Assembly (NCBI GenBank): GCA_965200805.1
Contig: OZ241384.1
Coordinates: 1,178,001-1,242,000 of the forward strand
Direction: 5' to 3'
Source of the DNA: MPNP01 sp026709725
Lineage (GTDB): Bacteria > Pseudomonadota > Alphaproteobacteria > Rhodobacterales > Rhodobacteraceae
DNA: 64,000 bases
This document shows, one piece after another, positions 55,752 through 64,000 of the stretch. The notes under the pieces were generated by a model. It was not told the DNA's origin, ran no database searches, and worked only from the letters and a program-made list of their open reading frames with translations. Position numbers and translations under genes: made by a program. Numbering within the stretch: position 1 is the first letter of the stretch; the number at the start of each line of letters is the position of its first letter.

Positions 55752-56570
55752 TCACGCATGATCGCCCTCGGTTGCAACGGTATCCCTCAGAATGTCTCCG
55801 GCGAGATTGATAACGAGGACGCTGATAACGACCGCCAATCCGGGCCAGATCATCTGAAGCGGCGTTGAACGCAGGTGGATACGCGCATCAAGCAGCATCG
55901 TGCCCCATTCCGGCATGGGAGGTTGAACGCCAAATCCAAGAAAGCCAAGCGCGGAGATCCCCAGGATTGCGCGGGCGAACATACCGGTCCAGACAACAGT
56001 GAGTGTAGGCAGGAGCCATGGCAGGTAGTGCCAGCGGGCAACAGACCAGTGATTGAGACCTGCCAGCTTCGCCTGAATCACATATCCCCGGGTTCGGAGT
56101 GACAGGCCAATACCGCGTGCCACCCGGGCATATCGCATCCATCCGGTGACACTCAGGGCAAAGATCAGGCTCCAGGTGCCCGATCCCAGGAGACCCGCGA
56201 TGACCACCGCGGCAACAAGGTCCGGGAACGCGAGAAATGTGTCTGTAGCACGCATCGCCGCCCAATCCGTCAGTTTGCCACCCAGAGCCGCCAGCAGACC
56301 AATCAGGGTTCCGGCGCAAAGGCCGATGAGGGAAATCAGAAATGCCAGTCCGAGTGACCACCGTGCGCCATAAAGAAGACGTGACAGGATATCCCGCCCC
56401 AGGATATCGGTTCCCAACAGGTATTCACTGGTCGGAGGCGACAATCGACCGGGGATGTTGATTGCTGTTGGATCATGGGGAGCCAGCAGTGGCCCTGCCA
56501 CGGCGAGAAAGAGCAGGGCACCGACGATGGCAGCAACGCTACGCATTGCGACCTCCAATACGGGGATCAA
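55752..56570 (-). CDS. ABC transporter permease, NikC/DppC type
   Basis: A 272-residue inner membrane permease with the family start block HDPTAINIPGRLSPPTSEYLLGTDILGRD (key part LLGTDILGRDILSRLLYGAR) and the EAA-like loop around VIQAKLAGLNHWSVARWHYLP. About six helices. An alternative start is ATG 56546. It is the last gene of the operon and overlaps the previous permease gene. Confidence 0.9.
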   Translation of the reverse strand: MIPVLEVAMRSVAAIVGALLFLAVAGPLLAPHDPTAINIPGRLSPPTSEYLLGTDILGRDILSRLLYGARWSLGLAFLISLIGLCAGTLIGLLAALGGKLTDWAAMRATDTFLAFPDLVAAVVIAGLLGSGTWSLIFALSVTGWMRYARVARGIGLSLRTRGYVIQAKLAGLNHWSVARWHYLPWLLPTLTVVWTGMFARAILGISALGFLGFGVQPPMPEWGTMLLDARIHLRSTPLQMIWPGLAVVISVLVINLAGDILRDTVATEGDHA

Positions 56571-57477
56571 TTATCCGATAGATCACATCAATGATCAGAT
56601 TGACCGTGACAAATATGAGTGCTGTAAGGACGACAACAGCCTGAACCTGTGGGAAATCCCTGGCTTCAATTGCGTTGACCAGGAATGTGCCGAGGCCGGG
56701 ACGGCCAAATATAACTTCGACCATGACGACTCCTTCGAGGAGGAAGGCGAGTTCCAGACCGAAGACGGTGACCACCGGAATTGCCGCATGTGGAGCAATA
56801 TGATCACGACTGATGTCCTTTGGTGACACGCCGCGACGCCGGATTGCCGACAGAAACGGCTGGTCGCGCGCCTCCAGAATGCCGGACCGGATAATCCGTG
56901 TAAGGGATGCCGCAACGCCCAAACCGAGGGTCAGGGCCGGGAGAATGATATGAGATGGCGTTCGCGCTCCCATTGCTGGCAGCCAGGCAAGATGAACTGC
57001 GAAGAGAAGGATCAGCAACAATCCAAGCCAGTAGGCAGGGATTGCGGTTCCCAAGGATGCGACGGCAATTGCAAAACGGTCGAGCAATCCTCCGGGTCGC
57101 CTTGTGGCGACGATGGCCAGAGAGAACGAGAGAGCAAGACCAATGGCGAGCCCTCCCACTGCCAGTGGGGTCACATATCCGATTGCAGTGAGCAGATCGG
57201 GCCAAACATCACGACCAGTGACAGATGACTGCCCAAAATCAAGTGTCAGCAACGGGCCGACCCAGGTGATGAATGCTGTCCAGAAACCGGCGTCCAACCC
57301 GGCCTCTTCACGCACCTGATTGATGATATCTTGAGTGAGGAGTGCATCAAATCGGGCCATTGCAATGGCCTGCGCGGGGTCACCAGGCGCGTTCCACAGG
57401 AGGGTGAAGGTTATCAAGGCTGTCCCGGCGAGGACAACAGCGGCACGAAGAATGAGGCCGATCAGGCTTGTGATCAT
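56539..57477 (-). CDS. ABC transporter permease, NikB/DppB type
   Basis: A 312-residue membrane permease. It has the NikB/DppB N-terminus (AGTALITFTLLWNAPGDPA), the loop ARDQPFLSAIRRRGVSPKDI and ELAFLLEGVVMVEVIFGRPGLG. It forms the channel with the NikC-type permease. It overlaps the upstream ATPase gene by 4 bp. Confidence 0.91.
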   Translation of the reverse strand: MITSLIGLILRAAVVLAGTALITFTLLWNAPGDPAQAIAMARFDALLTQDIINQVREEAGLDAGFWTAFITWVGPLLTLDFGQSSVTGRDVWPDLLTAIGYVTPLAVGGLAIGLALSFSLAIVATRRPGGLLDRFAIAVASLGTAIPAYWLGLLLILLFAVHLAWLPAMGARTPSHIILPALTLGLGVAASLTRIIRSGILEARDQPFLSAIRRRGVSPKDISRDHIAPHAAIPVVTVFGLELAFLLEGVVMVEVIFGRPGLGTFLVNAIEARDFPQVQAVVVLTALIFVTVNLIIDVIYRIIDPRIGGRNA

Positions 57478-58199
57478 ACGGGTTCTTCCAACGCCCCAAG
57501 TGCAATCGCCGCATCCCTGAGTGACCGACAGTAGGCTGATTTCGGTTCCATTGCGAAAGTCTGTGGTGTGAAAACCTCTTCGATTCTTCCGGATTTTATC
57601 ACAGCAATCTCATCGGCATGAGCCACAGCATAGCCCAAATCATGGGTGACAACCATGGCGGCGAACCTCTCTTCCCGCTGCAAGTCTGAAATCAGTCTGG
57701 CGGTACGCTTCTGCGTGGCCGCATCCAGTGCTGAAAGCGGTTCGTCAAGCAGAACCAGGGGTGGTGCTGTCATCAGTGCCCGGAGGATGGCGAGCCGTTG
57801 CGCCTGTCCAATTGAGATTTCTCCGGGACACCTGTCAAGGATGTCCAGCGAGAGTTCAAGACTGTCGCTGAGCCGCCTGATTCGTTCATGGGGCACAACC
57901 TCATTTCGAGCGACGATGGGTTCCATCACAGATCGGCGTAAGGACAATGCCGGGTTGAACGCAGCCCGGGGTTCCTGCATCACCAAAGCGGGCCCGCAGG
58001 CTCTCACAGAGTGGTCGGCCCAGGTAACATCTCCCTTCCGCGGCTTGAGCAGGCCCAGGATTGTCGCGATCAGTGTGGACTTTCCCGCTCCGCTTTCACC
58101 AATGATCGCCAGCGTTTTTCCGGGTGGAAGTGAGAGCGAGATATTCTCCAGGGCAAACCGGGACCCGCGCCTGACCCAAACCCTGTCAACTTTCAGCAC
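57474..58199 (-). CDS. ABC transporter ATPase, NikE/DppF type
   Basis: A 241-residue ATPase. Walker A is GESGAGKSTL near residue 35 and Walker B is LVLLDEPLSALD. The signature reads ISIGQAQRLAIL, with Ile in place of the first Gly/Ser of the usual SGGQ. It is shorter than Dpp/Opp ATPases (about 330) and closer to NikE in length. It overlaps both neighbours by a few bases. Confidence 0.9.
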   Translation of the reverse strand: MLKVDRVWVRRGSRFALENISLSLPPGKTLAIIGESGAGKSTLIATILGLLKPRKGDVTWADHSVRACGPALVMQEPRAAFNPALSLRRSVMEPIVARNEVVPHERIRRLSDSLELSLDILDRCPGEISIGQAQRLAILRALMTAPPLVLLDEPLSALDAATQKRTARLISDLQREERFAAMVVTHDLGYAVAHADEIAVIKSGRIEEVFTPQTFAMEPKSAYCRSLRDAAIALGALEEPV

Positions 58200-58876
58200 G
58201 GCATCGCCGCCCAGATCCTGTGCGCAACCAGGGATTTGGCTGCATCCGTCTGTGGATGTTTCAAAACCTCCACTGTCGAGGCCTTCTCCACGATCCGTCC
58301 GTTGTGCATCACCATCAGTGTCGAGGCATGCCGAGCGGCAAGTCCGAGATCATGGGTGATGAGAATCATCGCAGTGTCATGGCCCTTACGATACTGACCA
58401 AGCAGGTCCATGGTCGCTGCTGCAATAATCGGGTCCAGTGCCGAGGTCGGTTCATCCAGAACGATCAGATCAGGTGCACTGATCAAGGCCATCGCGATCA
58501 CAAACCGCTGCTGCATACCCCGGCTCCACGCCCAGGGACGCTTTTGCAGGTCACCATCCTGTATCTTGAGTGCTGTGAACAGGGTCTTTTTGTCAGTTGA
58601 TCCGGGGTCAAAACCAAGGGCGCGCTCTGTCTCATGCCAGTGGAAACGCATGCTGCGCAGCGGGTCCAGGGCTTCTTCCGGGCATTGGGGAACATGAGCC
58701 ACCCTCAGGCCCCTTGACCTGAGGTTATCAATCAACACATGGCCAAGTGTAGACTTGCCTGATCCGGATGCACCAACAAGTGCAATGTATTCACACTGCG
58801 CAACATCAAGCGATGTCGGGTGAAGAATCGTCCGGCCTGAGCGTGTCGCACTCAGGCCGGATACGGAGAGGTTCAT
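58193..58876 (-). CDS. ABC transporter ATPase, NikD/DppD type
   Basis: A 227-residue ATPase with Walker A GASGSGKSTL, signature WSRGMQQRFVIAMALI and Walker B LIVLDEPTSALDP. Short NikD-like length. It pairs with the following ATPase to power the transporter. Overlaps the binding-protein gene by 4 bp (ATGA). Confidence 0.9.
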   Translation of the reverse strand: MNLSVSGLSATRSGRTILHPTSLDVAQCEYIALVGASGSGKSTLGHVLIDNLRSRGLRVAHVPQCPEEALDPLRSMRFHWHETERALGFDPGSTDKKTLFTALKIQDGDLQKRPWAWSRGMQQRFVIAMALISAPDLIVLDEPTSALDPIIAAATMDLLGQYRKGHDTAMILITHDLGLAARHASTLMVMHNGRIVEKASTVEVLKHPQTDAAKSLVAHRIWAAMPC

Positions 58877-60396
58877 TCGGCGAATGTTGTCTTGTGCGTG
58901 ATCCAGTAAGTCTCGATCGGGTGCACAGCGTAGCCCGAAAGGCCGGGCCTGGCGACATTCACCTGACTGACGTGAAAGACCGGGATCATGGCTGCGTCTG
59001 ATGCAATGATCTGCTGCACACTGTCATAGATCGCCTTGCGCATTTCCTGATCGAAGGCCAGACGGCCATCTTCGAGGAGTTCATCAAGGGCCGGGTTCGT
59101 GTATTTGCCGGAATTCGAGCCACCGTCTGACTTGAGAAGTGCTTCCAGCACCGCACCGGGGTCACCCTGAGGGGTTGTCACCCAGGCTTGCAGAAACATG
59201 TCGGCTTCACCCGCAGCAATCGCGTCATTACTCGCACCCCATTCGCCGACCTTGACCCTGGCGGTGATTCCGGTCGCCGACAGGAAGGCCTGGGTCAGCT
59301 CCGCTGTGGGTGACAGGGCCGCACGTGAGGAATAGGTGACGATATCAATTTCCAGAGGTTCACCATCAAGCATCCAGCGACCACCGTCTTTGACAGCACC
59401 TGATTCTGTCAGAAGTTCCTCGGCTTTGGCGGGATCATGGGTCGCCGGGATATCAGCTGCCCAGACTATTCCGTCCGGATATACAGTTCCGGCCGGGACA
59501 CCGCCAACTCCCGATAGAACAGCATCGACGATGCCCTGACGGTCAATTGCCAACGAGACGGCACGGCGAACCAGCGGGTTGGCCATTGGCCCGCTGGCTG
59601 CATTGACTGTGTAGAAATAGAGCCGGGCGGTGGGGGCTGCGAAACCAAGCGCACCCGTGCTCCGGATACGTTCGAAGTCCGTCTCGGGATAGTTTATGAC
59701 CATATCAACCTCACCGGCTTCGAAGGCCAGTGCCGCTGTTGCCGGATCGCCGGCAACCACGACCCGGACCTCTTCCAGACCAGGGAGTCCAAGGCGATAG
59801 TTCGGGTTGGCTTCGACGCGGTACAGCTGCTCCGGCACTGCCTCTTTGAAAATGTACGGGCCTGTCGCATTGATCGGGAAGGCGTCTGAGGGGTCGCCCA
59901 GAATTGCAATCCCGGGTTCGGAGAGGGTCCAGGGGAACGCCGCATTCGGACTGTTCGTCTCGAACACCACCATGCTGTCACCTTCCGGGGTCATCCCTGC
60001 GAGGTCCAGCAGTTTTTCGACCCGCGCGTTGTATCCGGGATGAGATTCATCTGAAATCGCCGAGATTGACATGACCACTGCATCCGCTGTCAACGGCGTG
60101 CCGTCATGGAACTGAACCCCCTCCCTCAATGTGACACGCCATGTCGTTGGTGATGACTGCTCAATACCCGCGGCAAGTCGGGGGTAGAGGTTCAGGTCGT
60201 AGTCTATCCCCATCAAAGTTTCCGTCACGCCGGTCTGGTTCGACATCCACCCATTGTAACCGGCGCGAGGGTCGGGCACTTCGGCATTGGGACCGAAGGC
60301 CACAGAGATCGTCAGGCTGCCCTCCTGGGCAGATAAAGGCAGAATGTTGACGAACGCCAGCAGGGCGGCAAGGGCACAGCGTGCGATTGATGACAT
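58873..60396 (-). CDS. ABC substrate-binding protein, NikA-like
   Basis: A 507-residue exported binding protein of the SBP_bac_5 (peptide/nickel) family. The start at 60396 follows AAGGAGAATCC and gives a Sec signal ARCALAALLAFVNILPLSAQ. Family blocks are GVQFHDGTPLTADAVVMSI, VRRAVSLAIDRQGIVDAVLSG and MFLQAWVTTPQGDPGAVLEA. NikA-like length, short NikDE-like ATPases and an upstream metal-chaperone GTPase point to uptake of a metal or metallophore, though a peptide is not excluded. Confidence 0.9.
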   Translation of the reverse strand: MSSIARCALAALLAFVNILPLSAQEGSLTISVAFGPNAEVPDPRAGYNGWMSNQTGVTETLMGIDYDLNLYPRLAAGIEQSSPTTWRVTLREGVQFHDGTPLTADAVVMSISAISDESHPGYNARVEKLLDLAGMTPEGDSMVVFETNSPNAAFPWTLSEPGIAILGDPSDAFPINATGPYIFKEAVPEQLYRVEANPNYRLGLPGLEEVRVVVAGDPATAALAFEAGEVDMVINYPETDFERIRSTGALGFAAPTARLYFYTVNAASGPMANPLVRRAVSLAIDRQGIVDAVLSGVGGVPAGTVYPDGIVWAADIPATHDPAKAEELLTESGAVKDGGRWMLDGEPLEIDIVTYSSRAALSPTAELTQAFLSATGITARVKVGEWGASNDAIAAGEADMFLQAWVTTPQGDPGAVLEALLKSDGGSNSGKYTNPALDELLEDGRLAFDQEMRKAIYDSVQQIIASDAAMIPVFHVSQVNVARPGLSGYAVHPIETYWITHKTTFAE

Positions 60397-60514
60397 TGGA
60401 TTCTCCTTCAGGTTAATGAATTGATTCTCTGCGTGTGATTTTACTTTGTCGCGATCCGGTTTTGGGTGTGTGGTCGCTGGATAGCCGTATGATTCACTGA
60501 CACTCTGAATCTGT

Positions 60515-61726
60515 TCACGCCGCATCCTTGACCAGGTGCCAGGCCGGGAATGGGTCAGCATATTCCGGCAAATGGTCGAGTCCTGTGGCCACAGCATTGG
60601 GTACAAGACAATTATCCAATCGTGCCTTCACTATCGGCCAGTTGATTCCCGCTCCGATGAACACGATCTCCTGCCGTCGGTCGCCCCATTGTCCATGCCA
60701 ATGCGCCTCCACATACGCACGGAACCTGTCATCAGTCGGCCTTTGTTCCACCGGTACCGATGCCCACCACATACCAAGCGGCTTGATGGTGGACACTGCT
60801 CCTGCCAATGAGAACTCAATAGCCCAATCGGGCCGAGCTGCTATCCAGAAGCGCCCCTTGGCCCGGATAACCCCTGGCAAATCCCCGTTCAACACGTCAA
60901 GAATGAGTTCTGGCACAAATGGGGACCGCGCTCGATAGACAAAAGAGGCAACACCGTATTCCTCAGTTTCCGGTACATGGTCTGCGAATCCGTAAAGCTC
61001 CTTTGCCCACATCGGATGTTGATGTGCGCGCTGAAAGTTGAAGAGCCCGGTGTTGAGGATTTTTTCCGCTGCGACCTCGGATTGACTGGTCTCAATGATT
61101 TCCGCATCCGCGTTAAGGCTCCGAATGATCTTTCGGGCCGCATCGGTCTTCTGTGGCCCTGCATCCTCGACCTTGTTCAGGATGATGATGTCTGCAAATT
61201 CGATCTGATCAGTCAGCAGGTGGATCAGTGTCCGTTCGTCCCCTTCCCCCATGGTTTCCGTGCGGTCGCGAAGGAAGTCGTGGGATGAAAAGTCATTGAG
61301 CAGGTTTATCGCATCAACAACTGTCACCATGGTGTCGAGCCGGGCTACATCGGACAGGCTCCGGCTGTCCTCATCGCGGAACTCGAAAGTCGCCGCGACC
61401 GGCAGCGGTTCAGAAATACCGGTGGATTCGATCAGAAGGTAATCAAAACGTCCTTCAGCCGCGAGGCGCCGAACCTCATCCAGGAGATCATCGCGCAGGG
61501 TACAGCAGATGCAGCCATTTGACATCTCAACGAGGGTTTCTTCAGTATGGCTGAGCTCCGTGTTCGCCCGGACCAAGTCAGCGTCCATGTTCACCTCGGA
61601 CATGTCATTGACAATCACCGCAACTCGAAGCCCTTCACGGTTACTCAAGACCCGATTGAGCAGCGTGGTCTTGCCTGCTCCGAGAAATCCGGAAAGAACA
61701 GTGACCGGGAGACGCGAATCTTTCAT
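60515..61726 (-). CDS. COG0523 (G3E) metal-chaperone GTPase
   Basis: A 403-residue GTPase from ATG 61726 (MKDSRLPVTVLSGFLGAGKT), with GGAG upstream. P-loop GFLGAGKTTLLN, the metal-binding motif NGCICCTLRDDL (CxCC), LLIESTGISEPLPV and the base-recognition NKVED are all present. A C-terminal CobW_C domain ends it. COG0523 proteins deliver zinc, cobalt or related metals and are often induced by zinc shortage. It heads the ABC operon, and a palindrome lies just upstream. Confidence 0.92.
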   Translation of the reverse strand: MKDSRLPVTVLSGFLGAGKTTLLNRVLSNREGLRVAVIVNDMSEVNMDADLVRANTELSHTEETLVEMSNGCICCTLRDDLLDEVRRLAAEGRFDYLLIESTGISEPLPVAATFEFRDEDSRSLSDVARLDTMVTVVDAINLLNDFSSHDFLRDRTETMGEGDERTLIHLLTDQIEFADIIILNKVEDAGPQKTDAARKIIRSLNADAEIIETSQSEVAAEKILNTGLFNFQRAHQHPMWAKELYGFADHVPETEEYGVASFVYRARSPFVPELILDVLNGDLPGVIRAKGRFWIAARPDWAIEFSLAGAVSTIKPLGMWWASVPVEQRPTDDRFRAYVEAHWHGQWGDRRQEIVFIGAGINWPIVKARLDNCLVPNAVATGLDHLPEYADPFPAWHLVKDAA

Positions 61727-61779
61727 AATGGACTCCAAGGAAGACTGTGAAATTGCCACACAATACCCGGTTTCTGGAT

Positions 61780-61804
61780 TAATGCAACAATGGTTGTTAC
61801 ATTA
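61780..61804. promoter_or_regulatory. 25-bp near-perfect palindrome, likely operator
   Basis: TAATGCAACAA-TGG-TTGTTACATTA: arms of 11 bases with a single mismatch around a 3-base centre. It lies between the divergent COG0523 and Rrf2 genes (53 bp and 25 bp from their starts). It could bind the Rrf2 protein itself or a Zur-type metal repressor; sequence alone does not decide. Confidence 0.7.
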
Positions 61805-61829
61805 AAGACAGTTTGTGGAGAAAACGGAT

Positions 61830-62228
61830 ATGAAACGCAACAGCCGCCTGTCTCTTGCCCTGCATACGCTCAGTCATATGGCGGATGATCCGGATCGTGT
61901 ACGAACGTCTGCCGACATTGCTGATCACGCTGGAACCAACCCGGTTGTGGTCCGCCGGGTCCTGGGGCGACTGCGTGAAGCAGGACTGTTAACCTCTGAA
62001 AAAGGTCATTCCGGTGGATGGAAACTGGCACGCAAACCGGAAAGAATCACCCTTGCAGATGTCTATCTCGCGCTGGATGAGAGTCTCGTTGCAACCGCAA
62101 ATGAAGACAGTGACCCTGTGTGTTCGGTCGAATATGCGCTGCATCGTCGCGTTTCAGGAGTTCTGAGGGAAATCGAGCAGAGTCTGGTCAAACGGCTGGG
62201 CGAGACAACCATCTCTGAAATTCGATGA
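61830..62228 (+). CDS. Rrf2-family transcriptional regulator
   Basis: A 132-residue winged-helix regulator starting at ATG 61830 (MKRNSRLSLALHTLSHMADD); a GTG at 61815 is an alternative. The Rrf2 blocks VRTSADIADHAGTNPVVVRRVLGRL and GLLTSEKGHSGGWKLA are clear. It has only one Cys (PVCSVEY), so it lacks the three-Cys iron–sulfur site of IscR/NsrR and resembles the YwnA-like group. Its position suggests control of the divergent metal operon and of itself. Confidence 0.88.
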   Translation: MKRNSRLSLALHTLSHMADDPDRVRTSADIADHAGTNPVVVRRVLGRLREAGLLTSEKGHSGGWKLARKPERITLADVYLALDESLVATANEDSDPVCSVEYALHRRVSGVLREIEQSLVKRLGETTISEIR

Positions 62229-62367
62229 GTACTGTTCAGGGGATCATGAGAATGAACCCCTCATTGTGATTGATCAGAGTCCGAACTGCGGACCTGATAC
62301 CCGCCCGGAATCCGTCATGCGGTGCTGCAGAGTCCCCAATGGTCCACGCCAGGAGTGCAGCAGGGCA

Positions 62368-62955
62368 TCAATGTTCGTGTGATGGTTCCGCCTGTTCAGT
62401 CACACGACCGATGGAGATGACTGTTGAGCCAAAACTGCGCACAGTGACCCACTCAACCCATGCCGGATTCCCGGTCTCGTTCCGGCTTTCAACAACTACC
62501 CAGCTTCCTGGACCAATCCAGCCTGTCCGATGTGCACGCTGCAAGGCGATCGGGGCCAGATCGCTGGCATAGGGTGGATCGACAAAGACCAGATCATGGT
62601 GATCAGCCAGCCGCCGGGGCAATGAGCGGGAATCGCACCGCAGGATTCGGGTTGGAGCATCCGGACGCAATTGAGCGATATTGCGTCGTACAAGTTCCGC
62701 AGCTTTACGGTCGCGCTCGATAAAGACGGCGCGGGCAGCTCCCCGCGAGAGCGCTTCAAGGCCCATTGCCCCTGTGCCGGCAAACAGATCAAGAACCGCT
62801 TTGCCCTTGATCCGATCCCCGTGCGGGCTGTGGGTCAGGGAATCGAAGATCGCAGTGCGGATGCGTGATGATGTGGGCCGGATGTCCGGCTTATGGCCAC
62901 CCGGAAGGGTTGTGTACAAACGCATCCCCCGGCATGAGCCTCCGACAATGCGCAT
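62368..62955 (-). CDS. rsmD: 16S rRNA m2G966 methyltransferase RsmD
   Basis: A 195-residue methyltransferase starting MRIVGGSCRGMRL. RPTSSRIRTAIFDSL, the SAM motif VLDLFAGTGAMGLEALSRGA and the catalytic FVDPPYAS are all RsmD hallmarks. It is 33 bp downstream of the oxidoreductase stop end on the same strand, so they may be cotranscribed. Confidence 0.94.
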   Translation of the reverse strand: MRIVGGSCRGMRLYTTLPGGHKPDIRPTSSRIRTAIFDSLTHSPHGDRIKGKAVLDLFAGTGAMGLEALSRGAARAVFIERDRKAAELVRRNIAQLRPDAPTRILRCDSRSLPRRLADHHDLVFVDPPYASDLAPIALQRAHRTGWIGPGSWVVVESRNETGNPAWVEWVTVRSFGSTVISIGRVTEQAEPSHEH

Positions 62956-62988
62956 CCTGCTTCCGACACCATCTGCTGAGAATCTGTT

Positions 62989-64000
62989 TCACCCCGTGAG
63001 GAGTGATCTGAGTTCGAAATTCGGGTCAGCTAGGGATTCCGGATCCACCCTGAAGCGACCCTCCAGCACTCGCTTGCCAATCATGTAGGATCGGGGCTCA
63101 TTGATTGCATCAACCGCCAGGAGTTCCCTGTCCCTGAAATACCAGTGGCTGATAGAATTGGGCCCGGTTCCCGGCCGCACGACAACGCGTGTCGCACCCT
63201 CACCAAGACCGACGATCTGCAGCTTGGTGTCATACTGGTCGGACCAGAACCAGGGCGTTGGGTCGTACGTGACGGGTTTGCCCACAAGATTGTGTGCCAC
63301 TGCTTCCGCCTGTTCAATTGCATTCTGCACACTTTCGAGACGAATGCGCCGTCCCTGCCAGGGGAATGAGGCACAATCACCCGCCGCCCAGATGTTGGGT
63401 GTTGATGTGCGCCCTTGCGCATCAACAGCAATCCCGTTGTCAATCCTGAGACCTGCACTGTCTGCCAATCCGGTTTCCGGCTCAATGCCAATCCCGGTCA
63501 CAACAAGGTCAGCCGGTATCTCCATACCATTGGTCAGAACAGCTCCGCTGACCCGATTGTGTCCAGCCAGGCGGTCCAGTGTTACCGATTCGAGCACCGT
63601 CACGCCATTCCTGCGATGCAGATTGGCGATATGTGTCGCTGTTTCAGGCGCCGCCACCCGATTCAGGATTCGTCTGGCCGCCTCAATCACTGTCACGTGC
63701 ATCCCGCGCATCGCACTCACAGCGGCCGCTTCAAGACCGATATAGCCGCCGCCCACAACAACGAGATTCCTGCCTGCCGCAACACCAACAGCCAGGTTAT
63801 CAATGTCGTCAACGGTACGGATCGTGTGAACGCCCTCCAGTGTGCCGCCAAGATGTGCAGGCAACTCCCGGGCGGTCGAGCCCGTCGTCAGCACAAGATG
63901 ATCATATCCGATCGGGTGACCATCAACCTCAACGCGCCTCTGGTCATGATTGATTGCTGTGCAGGATGAATTGGTCATCACGGTGATCTTGTTGCTCTCG
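62989..64000 (-). CDS. FAD/NAD(P)-dependent ferredoxin-reductase-type oxidoreductase, 5' end missing
   Basis: The frame continues past the window edge, so the N-terminal FAD motif is absent. What is present: YDHLVLTTGSTARELP, the NAD-binding NLVVVGGGYIGLEAAAVSAM, VVTGIGIEPETGLADSAGL, the FAD-contacting NIWAAGDCASFPW and SDQYDTKLQIVGL. This matches ferredoxin/rubredoxin reductases of the BphA4/CamA group, which pass electrons from NADH to a ferredoxin. No ferredoxin or oxygenase is in the window, so the partner is unknown. Confidence 0.9.
   Translation of the reverse strand, partial: ESNKITVMTNSSCTAINHDQRRVEVDGHPIGYDHLVLTTGSTARELPAHLGGTLEGVHTIRTVDDIDNLAVGVAAGRNLVVVGGGYIGLEAAAVSAMRGMHVTVIEAARRILNRVAAPETATHIANLHRRNGVTVLESVTLDRLAGHNRVSGAVLTNGMEIPADLVVTGIGIEPETGLADSAGLRIDNGIAVDAQGRTSTPNIWAAGDCASFPWQGRRIRLESVQNAIEQAEAVAHNLVGKPVTYDPTPWFWSDQYDTKLQIVGLGEGATRVVVRPGTGPNSISHWYFRDRELLAVDAINEPRSYMIGKRVLEGRFRVDPESLADPNFELRSLLTG

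Noticed and set aside
1..64000. tRNA, rRNA and CRISPR arrays
   Set aside because: No cloverleaf-type T-loop motifs in context, no rRNA-like stretches and no regularly spaced direct repeats were seen on reading the window.

Overview
The window is a piece of an alphaproteobacterial chromosome. The evidence is the origin-proximal block hemJ–rho–mnmE–mnmG–rsmG–parA–parB, a complete ccoNOQPGHIS (fix) cluster, a TakP-type TRAP system, and protein sequences that read as alphaproteobacterial throughout. No rRNA, tRNA or CRISPR array was recognised. Two perfect copies of the chromosomal centromere site parS (TGTTTCACGTGAAACA) lie inside rsmG and mnmG, so the region is probably close to the replication origin.

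Layout. 1–6.9 kb, minus strand: an AbrB-type membrane protein running off the edge, a RutE-like nitroreductase, the four-gene Anbu operon (circularly permuted ATP-grasp, alpha-E, transglutaminase, Anbu proteasome-like protease) and a Tas-like aldo-keto reductase. 7–14.7 kb, minus: the cbb3 oxidase structural genes ccoNOQP and the assembly genes ccoGHIS, with a FixK/FNR-like site ahead of ccoN. 15–19.2 kb: secA (with a perfect 51-bp in-frame tandem repeat near its 3' end) and map. 19.4–27.3 kb, plus: a TRAP transporter, a class III CoA-transferase, an MqsR/MqsA-like toxin–antitoxin pair and an HMG-CoA-lyase-type enzyme. 27.4–31.8 kb: putA and a divergent CinA-like molybdopterin-binding domain protein. 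31.8–39.8 kb, minus: the parB-to-hemJ housekeeping block.

39–44.5 kb is the accessory island and the most interesting part. A low-GC split HipA module (a HipT-like kinase followed by a HipS-like small gene) is interrupted by a complete, very GC-rich IS66-family element of 2,286 bp. Its ends are exact: imperfect inverted repeats beginning GTAACT, flanked by the 8-bp duplication CATGAGGT. The element has no tnpA/tnpB; it carries a D12-class adenine DNA methylase translationally coupled to the transposase. Its right end supplies a new in-frame ATG to the broken kinase gene. Both hip-like genes also carry a frame change, each at the heptamer A AAA AAC. A 32-bp inverted repeat overlaps the end of the second gene.

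44.5–52 kb: a LysR regulator, pheT (inverted and separated from pheS), pyk, rpmI–rplT–pheS and a DUF1244 gene. 52.5–55.5 kb: a solitary type IIG-like restriction–modification fusion gene. 55.7–62.2 kb: a nickel/peptide-type ABC transporter led by a COG0523 metal-chaperone GTPase, divergent from an Rrf2 regulator, with a near-perfect 25-bp palindrome between them; this looks like a metal-responsive uptake operon. 62.3–64 kb: rsmD and a truncated FAD-dependent ferredoxin-reductase-type gene.
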